This document shows, piece by piece, positions 7,055-14,373 of a stretch of 64,000 nucleotides of DNA. The stretch covers positions 18,271 to 82,270 of the forward strand of contig NZ_JBOEFX010000076.1 of assembly GCF_050633125.1 (NCBI RefSeq). Direction: 5' to 3'. A model generated the notes under the pieces. It ran no database searches and was not told the DNA's origin. It saw nothing but the letters and a program-made list of their open reading frames with translations. A program made the translations under genes and the position numbers. The first letter of the stretch is position 1. Every line of letters begins with the position of its first letter. The stretch is from Lewinella sp050633125. Its GTDB lineage: Bacteria > Bacteroidota > Bacteroidia > Chitinophagales > Saprospiraceae.

Positions 7055-8872
7055 TTAGTCGGGAATTCTCACGCTGAAAGTTCCACTCACCGGAGCATCA
7101 ACAACTTGCTGCTGTTGACTACCCCACCAGCCATTGGCAGTACCTGAATAGTTGCCCTCTAGAAACCCTCCAGGACCTTCATTATTGGTAATATTCACTG
7201 TAATGCTACCACAAGGAGGGTAACAGTACAACAGGCTGCTGCTGCCATTTGGGTTATTGGAATAAACGCTATAGTTATACCCTACATCTATCCCCGTATA
7301 TGACCCAAGTCCAAGTTCATTAAGGTATAGCATAATAGTATGCTGACTGTTATCCTCATCAAAACCACGTCCACTAATAACACTATAGGTTTCGAAAATA
7401 ATACTATCAGGAGAAAGCTCAATCGTATCAATCGCTAAGGTAAGATCATAAAAATCAAGCAAAGTGCCATTCGCATCACTGCTCAAGTAGCTCTCCAGTT
7501 CTACACCACAAGCTGCAATCGTTCCGATATCCAGGTCTTCTGTTAAAGTATAGCTGGCTGGTTCAGATGATTCTAGGTTATCAAAATCATAGACAACGAT
7601 ATTCAATTCCGTGCTCGAACAGCCAGAATAAGTATAGGAGAAATTCCCATTTTCATCAGCTACAACTACCTGTGAATACCACCAGATACTGTGATTAAGC
7701 ATGACGATTGCGCCATCAACGGGATCACCGTTACAGTCAACAACTTGGCCACTGACTGTAGCATCATCGGCAGACTCTAAAATAAAGCAACCCGTTACCT
7801 CTGTATCTTCAGAGAATGGTCCAGCCGTAAACACTTGGCTTCCTCCACAAGGGTTACTGAAGTAAAAATTCAAGGTTTCTCCTGTTGGTACTGGTCCATT
7901 ATAGTGGCCAGCATCATCAGTCGTTCCCCAAATAATAGTTCCTTGACCTTCTACACCTACCGTAAAGGATTCAAAAGGTGCAATAGATCCATCTTCAAAT
8001 TTGACACAGCCTGTGATGTCAACAGTCTCTGTACCATAAGGGAAATCTACATTCCAGAAAGTAAAGTGACTTACTTCTCCGTAGTAGAAATCACCATCCA
8101 TAATGGCTTTCCCTTCTTCAATCCAAACACCATCGGTTTCGTCAAAATACCAAAGTGGAATCTCTGTAGGAGCAATAGATCGGAGCTCCGCAGGTACTGG
8201 GTAGCTCAACATTGCTTCTTGTCCAGGAGCTATCTGTAGCTCATTGCCAGACTGATCGTACAATTCTACGGCAAGCATACCCATTGATGTCATGGTTACT
8301 TCTTGCCCGGCTTCATTCACACCAAATAATCCACCTGGCATAAAGTCGCCAAGGTTATCATCTGCTGGATTAAGCCACTGAGCGTATACCTTCACATCGC
8401 CGGTAACAACTTGGCCCTGAGGGTTAACCACACTGTTTGCGGGGAGCTCAATGCTAGCACCTTCCACTTCTATTGTTCCACCCTGGCTACCCGTAATGGT
8501 TGCTGCTAAGGTCTTAGGTAACAACTGAATGCGATTTACATTCCGAGAGCCATTAGCGGGGTAAAAACGGTCAGAACCTAAGAAGTACCCTTCTTTAGTA
8601 ACAGTAACATAAGTTCCCTTGGCATTCATCTGGATATTACGGAACTGATAAAGTCCTGCATCATTGGTGACAGCGACCTCGCTCCCCAATCGAACCATCG
8701 CATTCTCGATACCTATACCATCGAGGTCAACAACTTGTCCGGCTAAATTTGCAGTAACAATTATAGTAGGAGCTTCATAGCCCGAACCTGTGGTTGTAGT
8801 AATATCATTGTCTTTTCGACAACTAAAAACAACTAGTGGCAGTGCCAATAAAAGATAAATCCAATTTTTCAT
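7055..8872 (-). CDS. Lipoprotein with carboxypeptidase regulatory-like domain
   Basis: 605 residues. The signal peptide ends in a lipobox, VFSC, with the lipidated Cys at residue 18. Residues about 40-115 form a carboxypeptidase regulatory-like (transthyretin-like) fold: AGQVVDLDGIGIENAMVRLG and AGLYQFRNIQMNAKGTYVTV. A second such module is near 370-450 (VSGQVVDCNGDPVDGAIVML). Between them is a region with IELPANSVV and GEVSHFTFWN, resembling extracellular ZU5/GAIN-like surface domains. The C-terminus is compact, with cysteines near residue 565 (YCYPPC). It is likely anchored in the outer membrane with a structural or adhesive role. It lies just upstream of the sigma gene and may belong to the same transcript. 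Confidence 0.75.
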   Translation of the reverse strand: MKNWIYLLLALPLVVFSCRKDNDITTTTGSGYEAPTIIVTANLAGQVVDLDGIGIENAMVRLGSEVAVTNDAGLYQFRNIQMNAKGTYVTVTKEGYFLGSDRFYPANGSRNVNRIQLLPKTLAATITGSQGGTIEVEGASIELPANSVVNPQGQVVTGDVKVYAQWLNPADDNLGDFMPGGLFGVNEAGQEVTMTSMGMLAVELYDQSGNELQIAPGQEAMLSYPVPAELRSIAPTEIPLWYFDETDGVWIEEGKAIMDGDFYYGEVSHFTFWNVDFPYGTETVDITGCVKFEDGSIAPFESFTVGVEGQGTIIWGTTDDAGHYNGPVPTGETLNFYFSNPCGGSQVFTAGPFSEDTEVTGCFILESADDATVSGQVVDCNGDPVDGAIVMLNHSIWWYSQVVVADENGNFSYTYSGCSSTELNIVVYDFDNLESSEPASYTLTEDLDIGTIAACGVELESYLSSDANGTLLDFYDLTLAIDTIELSPDSIIFETYSVISGRGFDEDNSQHTIMLYLNELGLGSYTGIDVGYNYSVYSNNPNGSSSLLYCYPPCGSITVNITNNEGPGGFLEGNYSGTANGWWGSQQQQVVDAPVSGTFSVRIPD

Positions 8873-9001
8873 TTTCTATTCTTTTGCTTTTCAGATAAAG
8901 TGCCGAAAAGCGGTGATAAGTTTTGTTTTGACAACGTTCTCACCCTTAGAATAGGACAAGTGCAACATCTGCTGCACAGACTATGTATTTTTTTTATTTT
9001 T

Positions 9002-10027
9002 TTATTGCAAGCTCAGCAAAAAAGCCATCGTATCCACACCATCCGCATAATCACTCAGCCCTGGCTGCTGGGCATCTCCTAGCTTATATGGAGACAAACC
9101 AGCCAATGAGAGTTGACTTACCACCAATTGAATCTCATCCTCCCTCAACAACAGCGTTGTCGTAATAGCCTCTACACTCGAATAGTATTCATAATGCAAT
9201 GTTGCTATCGGTGACTGAAGAGACGCATTCTCTGTCATTAGTATACATCCATTAGCCTCATAAGGCACCCTATTCAAAACATATAGCGCGTAGTTATAAT
9301 CAAAGTTGTTCTTGTACTTCGTGTGATTGATTAATTGATGACGGTATTCGTGAAGCGCCTCTAAAAGTGGTTTAAAATCATAACCCTCTGGCAAGTACAA
9401 TTTCGACACATTGCGACAGCCCAAGCCAAAATAATCAAATATGTCATGCCCTAGCGCTAACAATTCCTCTTTAGATTCTTCTCCTGTAAGTACAGCAACA
9501 GCATTACGATTCTGACGAATGATGTGTGGATACTCCGAAAAATATTCTTTAAAATACCTCGCAGAATTATTGCTACCTGTAGCGATTACAGCATCAAAGC
9601 CTGCTAGCTTAGTTACAATTTTGAAATAATCAGCAGTACGCTCGTCAATGAGTTTTAACGCTCGCAAAATCGCAGGAATTAAGTAAGGATCTTTATCAGA
9701 TAATTTCAGGACCGCCTGATGACCACTCATAAATACGGCAAGCAAATCATGAAAACCTACCAAGGGTAAATTACCGGCCATGACCACCCCTACCTGTTTC
9801 GCAACCGTAATTTCTGGCAAATCGTACGTCCCTATCCATTCCGTCAACGCTTCAGGGTCGAGCATTTGTGTTGCAATAGCATTTATAGCCTGCTGCTGAT
9901 TAGCCTCCGTAAACCAACCATTGTGGATAGCCGAACGTTTAATACTGGCCTGCAGGAATTCGTCGTTCCCTTCTCGCAATAGCTCTCCTAAGCGTACTAG
10001 TGCATTATATCTCTCTTCTTTAGTCAT
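9002..10027 (-). CDS. LuxC-like acyl-CoA reductase
   Basis: 341 residues of the LuxC/acyl-CoA reductase branch of the aldehyde dehydrogenase superfamily, which reduces fatty acyl groups to aldehydes using NADPH. The typical segments are VGVVMAGNLPLVGFHDLLAV, VLKLSDKDPYLIPAIL, AVIATGSNNSARYFKEYF, and FGLGCRNVSKLYLPEGYD, which contains the likely catalytic Cys (about residue 205). No luxA, luxB or luxE is nearby, so bioluminescence is not implied; roles in lipid or aldehyde metabolism are more likely. The ATG at 10027 overlaps the DUF1415 stop by eight bases (ATGACTAA), which favours it over the TTG at 10036. Confidence 0.88.
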   Translation of the reverse strand: MTKEERYNALVRLGELLREGNDEFLQASIKRSAIHNGWFTEANQQQAINAIATQMLDPEALTEWIGTYDLPEITVAKQVGVVMAGNLPLVGFHDLLAVFMSGHQAVLKLSDKDPYLIPAILRALKLIDERTADYFKIVTKLAGFDAVIATGSNNSARYFKEYFSEYPHIIRQNRNAVAVLTGEESKEELLALGHDIFDYFGLGCRNVSKLYLPEGYDFKPLLEALHEYRHQLINHTKYKNNFDYNYALYVLNRVPYEANGCILMTENASLQSPIATLHYEYYSSVEAITTTLLLREDEIQLVVSQLSLAGLSPYKLGDAQQPGLSDYADGVDTMAFLLSLQ

Positions 10028-10541
10028 GATGTCCAATACGTAAATTCTCTAATACTTTTTTACTCAAGGTCCGCAGGTAGGTGGCGTTGCGGTCTGGAAT
10101 TTGATCTATTCCCGAAAATTGAGAGATAGCATCTTCCACACTCTCTTCTCTTAGAAGATGAATGAGCGGGTAAGGGGATCGGTTGGTGTAGTTTGCCAAA
10201 TCATCTTGATCACTTTCTCCAAAATAAAAATCGGGATGAAACCCTACCAATTGAATCAACCCTTCTGTTTTACTCGCAACAAGCAAATCTTGGGTCCATT
10301 CCCAATACGCCCAAAAATCATCAAACTCAGAAAATAAATTCGGAAAAACCAGTAAAGTAGTTTCCAGCTGAGCACGATTAATAGTAACCAAATCACTTAA
10401 TTCCTCTAGCAATGCTTTTGTCAACACTTCCTCATTGTCAGTTTCCACCACCCGGATACGAATTCGATCCTGGGTAAATGGACGTTTTGCAAAAGGACAT
10501 ATATTATGCTCTATCACAAAACCAGCTAGCCACGATTGCAT
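10020..10541 (-). CDS. DUF1415 family protein
   Basis: 173 residues from the ATG at 10541. An in-frame TTG at 10559 overlaps the rluD stop as TTGA and would add six residues that also align with the family, so the start is open. The conserved N-terminal motif is WLAGFVIEHNICPFAKRPF, which carries the family's NxCPFA signature. Further conserved stretches are TTLLVFPN and LVGFHPDFYFG. The family is widespread with unknown biochemistry; the conserved Cys and His suggest a catalytic or metal role. It sits between rluD and the LuxC-like gene in a tightly packed operon. Confidence 0.85.
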   Translation of the reverse strand: MQSWLAGFVIEHNICPFAKRPFTQDRIRIRVVETDNEEVLTKALLEELSDLVTINRAQLETTLLVFPNLFSEFDDFWAYWEWTQDLLVASKTEGLIQLVGFHPDFYFGESDQDDLANYTNRSPYPLIHLLREESVEDAISQFSGIDQIPDRNATYLRTLSKKVLENLRIGHHD

Positions 10542-10555
10542 AACTTGAATTTCCT

Positions 10556-11605
10556 TCAAGGCATATTCTTTTTTCCAGCTTTACGCTGAGCTACATAATC
10601 TCGCCAAAGATTCATTCCTGTTTGAAAATCTTCCGGCAATTCCGAATCAAACAACATACGCTCCCCTGTTCGTGGGTGTTCAAATCCTATAGACTTTGCA
10701 TGTAGTGCCTGACGAGGCATTGCCGTAAATATCTTTTCTACATACTGTTTATACTTAGAATAGACCGTCCCTTTTACGATTTTATCTCCGCCATAGTGGC
10801 GATCGCTAAATAAAGGATGCCCCAGGTGCTGCATATGTACTCTTATCTGGTGCGTGCGTCCTGTTTCCAAATTGCATTTTACTAGTGTAGTATAATACAT
10901 TCGCTCAATGACCTCGTAGTGGGTAACGGCCAACTTACCATCCTCGCCTTCTTCATACACTCTATTCACCCGCGGATTACGGTCATCACGCCCCACATAA
11001 TTTGAGATGGTCCCCTTATCCTGCTCCAAGTCTCCCCATACCAAAGCATAGTAAGTCCGTTCAATGGTGTGATCAAAGAACTGTTTTGCCAAATGAGTCA
11101 TTGCCAAATCGCTTTTCGCCACGACCATCAGCCCCGAAGTATCCTTATCAATACGATGCACCAAACCAATTCGGTTGTGACTATTACCTTCCAGTACCGG
11201 CAGCTCTTTCCCAAAATGGAAAGCTAAAGCATTCGCTAAAGTTCCTGTCCAGTTGCCTACTCCCGGATGAACGACCAAGCCTGGCGGCTTGTGTAAAATC
11301 AGCAAATCTTCGTCTTCAAAGCGAATATCCAATGCAATATTCTCTGCGAGTAACGGGGATTCCGCACCATAGTAACGAGGTAAAACCATTTTAATTAATT
11401 CCCCCGGCTTTACCTTATGATTTGCCTTGATCTGCTTATCATCAACCGTAATACTTCCAGCCTTAATAGCATCCTGGATTCTATTACGGGAAAATTGCGT
11501 ACGGATATGTAAAAACTTATCGATCCTCAGTGGCGATTGCTTTCCATCAACCTTGATTTCCGAAATTTCAAACAAGTCATCATTCTCTTTCTCTTCCTCC
11601 TGCAT
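10556..11605 (-). CDS. RluD-type 23S rRNA pseudouridine synthase
   Basis: 349 residues. An S4 RNA-binding domain is at about residues 20-75 (LRIDKFLHIRTQFSRNRIQ) and the catalytic RluA-family domain follows. The catalytic Asp is in HRIDKDTSGLMVVAKSD (about residue 155), and RTHQIRVHMQHLGHPL is the conserved RNA/uridine-binding motif. RluD makes pseudouridines in helix 69 of 23S rRNA; assignment to RluD rather than RluC rests on S4 presence and length. It is first in an operon with DUF1415 and the LuxC-like gene, and divergent from the PLP enzyme. Confidence 0.9.
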   Translation of the reverse strand: MQEEEKENDDLFEISEIKVDGKQSPLRIDKFLHIRTQFSRNRIQDAIKAGSITVDDKQIKANHKVKPGELIKMVLPRYYGAESPLLAENIALDIRFEDEDLLILHKPPGLVVHPGVGNWTGTLANALAFHFGKELPVLEGNSHNRIGLVHRIDKDTSGLMVVAKSDLAMTHLAKQFFDHTIERTYYALVWGDLEQDKGTISNYVGRDDRNPRVNRVYEEGEDGKLAVTHYEVIERMYYTTLVKCNLETGRTHQIRVHMQHLGHPLFSDRHYGGDKIVKGTVYSKYKQYVEKIFTAMPRQALHAKSIGFEHPRTGERMLFDSELPEDFQTGMNLWRDYVAQRKAGKKNMP

Positions 11606-11627
11606 ACTTATTGGCTATTTGCAACTG

Positions 11628-11644
11628 CAAAAGTAGTAATTTTG
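11628..11644. promoter_or_regulatory. Back-to-back divergent -7 elements
   Basis: On the minus strand, TACTTTTG (complement of 11628-11635) sits 22 bases upstream of the rluD ATG. On the plus strand, TAATTTTG (11637-11644) lies 58 bases upstream of the PLP-enzyme ATG. Both match TAnnTTTG exactly and are one base apart. A TTG at 11611-11613 is 23 bases before the plus-strand box. No clear -33 was found for the minus one. Confidence 0.45.
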
Positions 11645-11702
11645 GCACTACGCCAGCAGTTTTCATTTACTACTGCATTCTCAATCTCAAGAAAAGCAAC
11701 CT

Positions 11703-12905
11703 ATGTCTAAGCAACCTCTTAGTCCTGCATCCATTAGCGCCCGTGATCCGCAATGGACAGCAGGTAATCCTCCTCACCAATTACCTATTTACGCAGCATC
11801 CTCTTTTACTTTTGAAAGTATAGAGCAGGGAATAGCTATTTTTGAAGGAGATACTCCCGGCAACATCTATTCCCGTTTTGGTAATCCTACAATTGATGCT
11901 GTAGCAGATAAGATTGCCCGCTTGGAGGGTCGTGGATTGCCTGGGGAAACATACGGACTTTTGACTAGCTCAGGAATGGCGGCAATATCACTTATTGGTA
12001 TGGGGCTGCTACAACCAGGAGACATCGTATTGACACAGGCCGACTTATACGGCGGCACTGTTGCGCTCTTCCGTGACGTTTTTCAGCCATTAGGCATCAA
12101 GATGATCATCCATGACCTCCGCGATGAAGAAGGATTGACACGCGTCTTGGAAGAGAATCATCAGATAAAAATGATCTACACCGAAACACCCTCCAATCCT
12201 ACTTTGCGGTGTGTAGACCTAGAACATCTTGCTGCCTTTGCTAAGGCTTATGATTGTTTTACGGTTGTTGACAATACCTTCGCCACACCGATGCTACAGC
12301 AGCCTTTAGCTTATGGTATTGATTTCGTTTTACATTCTACCACCAAGTACCTGAATGGCCATGCCACAGGTACGGCTGGCGTTTTGGTAAGCCAGCACAA
12401 GGAGCTCATGCAGCAGCAAATGTTAACAAAGCTACGCTTATTGGGGTGCACGGCAAGTCCTTGGGAAGCATGGTTACTCCACAATGGCATGAAAACTCTT
12501 GCGCTTCGGATGGAACGCCATTGCCAAAATGCGCAAATGGTAGCAGAAATGCTCCTCGCTCAAGATAAAGTAGCCACTGTTCATTACCTCGGCCTCCTCG
12601 ACCACCCGGATCACGAGCTTGCCAAAACCCAAATGCAAGGGCCGGGTGGCATGATCAGTTTTGAACTAGTAGGCGGTTTAACAGCAGGAAAAGCCTTTCT
12701 TAATCGTCTGAAATTTTGCACTCTCACTCCTACGCTTGGGGATGTAGACACCCTGGTTCTCCACCCAGCCACGATGTCACACCGTGCAATAGACCCTGAA
12801 GTACGCCGTGCTCATGGTATAAGTGACGGCTTGATCCGAATTTCAGTTGGAATAGAAGACATAGCCGACATTTTATACGATTTAGAACAAGCTATCAATA
12901 GCTAA
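11703..12905 (+). CDS. Cys/Met-metabolism PLP-dependent trans-sulfuration enzyme
   Basis: 400 residues of the cystathionine gamma-synthase/gamma-lyase fold. Diagnostic stretches are YSRFGNPTIDAV near the N-terminus, LTSSGMAAIS, ETPSNPTLRCVDL, VVDNTFATPML, and the PLP-lysine site HSTTKYLNGHATGTAG (Lys at about residue 216). The C-terminus has THP-like LVLHPATMSH and HGISDGLIRISVGIED. The active-site loop reads LYGGT; methionine gamma-lyases have a Cys there, so that activity is less likely. Cystathionine gamma-synthase/lyase or an O-acyl-homoserine sulfhydrylase remain possible. It is transcribed alone, divergent from rluD. Confidence 0.88.
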   Translation: MSKQPLSPASISARDPQWTAGNPPHQLPIYAASSFTFESIEQGIAIFEGDTPGNIYSRFGNPTIDAVADKIARLEGRGLPGETYGLLTSSGMAAISLIGMGLLQPGDIVLTQADLYGGTVALFRDVFQPLGIKMIIHDLRDEEGLTRVLEENHQIKMIYTETPSNPTLRCVDLEHLAAFAKAYDCFTVVDNTFATPMLQQPLAYGIDFVLHSTTKYLNGHATGTAGVLVSQHKELMQQQMLTKLRLLGCTASPWEAWLLHNGMKTLALRMERHCQNAQMVAEMLLAQDKVATVHYLGLLDHPDHELAKTQMQGPGGMISFELVGGLTAGKAFLNRLKFCTLTPTLGDVDTLVLHPATMSHRAIDPEVRRAHGISDGLIRISVGIEDIADILYDLEQAINS

Positions 12906-13073
12906 TTGCAGCTACAACCTTTCCTTAACAATACTTAACAAGCTTTAACCAAGGCCAATTCTCCTTTAACCATTCCTTAGCGACAGGGACGGCAGGCCTC
13001 CCTTATCTTTATTATATGAAATGAAAAGGCCTGAAAGACACAGGCCAATTTGACGCCCATAAAATTTTGAGTT

Positions 13074-14270
13074 ATGAAACGTATCACCCCAGCCTTCGTT
13101 TACTTGATCCTGGTTTTATTCACTTTCCAATCTTGTGTAAGTGCTGAAAAGCTCGTCGAGACCGGCAACTACGACCAGGCCATTGCTTTGGCACAAAGAA
13201 AACTTAGTGGCAAGCAGCGTAAAAACCCCAAGCTTGTTTTGGCAGCAGAAGAAGCTTTTGCAAAAATAACTGCTCGGGAAATGCGCGAATTAGAACGCCT
13301 TCAGCGTGCAAACAGAGAAGACAGCTGGGGACGGATCAACGAATTGACTCGTAACATTCGCAAACGCCAGGAAGCAATTAGTCCTTTACTTCCTCTTACC
13401 GACAAGAACGGATACACTGCAACTTTCAATTTCGTGACGGTTGATGCGCTTGAGCAGGAAAGCCGCGACAAAGCTGCTGCTTACCACTACCAGCAGGCTA
13501 ACGAACTTCTCCGTCAAGCCGAGCAAGGTAACAAGGAAGCTGCTCGTTCTGCTTATCGCGAACTAGAAGAAACCCAACGTTATTTCCGTGCTTATCAAAA
13601 CACGGTAGCACTGCAACAAAAAGCACACGAATTGGGTACTACTCATATATTGGTCCGTGTTGAAAACAATGCTCCTGTTGTTACTCCTGCTGCTTTTGAA
13701 CAACGTCTTGCTCAGGTTAATACAGCTAACCTAAACAACTTCTGGCAGCAATATCATATTAGAGATGATCGTCAGTTTGACTTTGATTACGAAGTTAAGC
13801 TACGCATAACAGACATTATTGTTAGCCCAGAATTGATTCGCGAACGCGAGTACGTTGACACCAAAAACATTACCGACGGATACGAGTATGTTTTAGACAA
13901 TAATGGCAATGTAGTCAAGGATTCTTTAGGTAACGATGTAAAAGTACCCAAAGAGATCACCGTAAAGGCTTGGGTCATCGAAACCCTTCAGCAGAAAGAA
14001 GCTAATGTAGAAGGCATGGTAGAAGTATATAACTTACGGACCAATCGCCTTATACGGTCACAGCCTTTAGCTGCTGCTGCCATCTTCGAAAACTATGCTT
14101 CTACTTTCCGTGGAGACAATCGGGCACTGAGCAAGGATACCCGGAGAAGAATTGGTAACCGCCCAATACCTTTTCCTAGTAATGAGGCCCTTATTTTGCA
14201 AGCTGCAGATCAATTGAAGCCCGCCTTACTTGATCGAATCCTAGACTACAATTACCTGGTAGAGGTCTAG
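13074..14270 (+). CDS. Putative outer-membrane lipoprotein with helical N-terminal domain
   Basis: 398 residues. A lipobox FQSC (Cys 21) ends the signal peptide. Residues about 25-180 are strongly helical and charged (LVETGNYDQAIALAQRKL and LRQAEQGNKEAARSAYREL), resembling tetratricopeptide-like helices. The remainder (about 180-398) looks mixed alpha/beta, with a conserved-looking ILVRVENNAPVVTP segment and VEVYNLRTNRLIRSQPL. I do not recognise a named family. A weak -7-like TATCTTTA (13004-13011) and a small hairpin GGCCTG/CAGGCC (13028-13033/13041-13046) lie in its leader. A strong terminator follows at 14299. Confidence 0.75.
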   Translation: MKRITPAFVYLILVLFTFQSCVSAEKLVETGNYDQAIALAQRKLSGKQRKNPKLVLAAEEAFAKITAREMRELERLQRANREDSWGRINELTRNIRKRQEAISPLLPLTDKNGYTATFNFVTVDALEQESRDKAAAYHYQQANELLRQAEQGNKEAARSAYRELEETQRYFRAYQNTVALQQKAHELGTTHILVRVENNAPVVTPAAFEQRLAQVNTANLNNFWQQYHIRDDRQFDFDYEVKLRITDIIVSPELIREREYVDTKNITDGYEYVLDNNGNVVKDSLGNDVKVPKEITVKAWVIETLQQKEANVEGMVEVYNLRTNRLIRSQPLAAAAIFENYASTFRGDNRALSKDTRRRIGNRPIPFPSNEALILQAADQLKPALLDRILDYNYLVEV

Positions 14271-14298
14271 CAGTAAACAGAATCATAAAAAATAAAAG

Positions 14299-14337
14299 GG
14301 TAGATGGATAAAATTGATTATCCATCTACCTTTTTTT
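14299..14337. terminator. Bidirectional rho-independent terminator
   Basis: A perfect 12-bp stem, GGTAGATGGATA (14299-14310) with TATCCATCTACC (14319-14330), has an 8-base loop and is followed by seven T on the plus strand. On the minus strand it is followed by a T-rich CTTTTATTTTTTAT tract. It lies between convergent genes and can end both. Confidence 0.92.
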
Positions 14338-14373
14338 CATGCCTACAACCTTAGCCTTTTAGCTAAGCTTAGC

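Noticed and set aside
9002..11605. Bioluminescence (lux) operon
   Set aside because: Only a LuxC-like gene is present; luxA, luxB, luxD and luxE are absent.
11703..12905. Methionine gamma-lyase
   Set aside because: The active-site loop reads LYGGT; methionine gamma-lyase has a Cys at the corresponding place. The broader trans-sulfuration label is kept.
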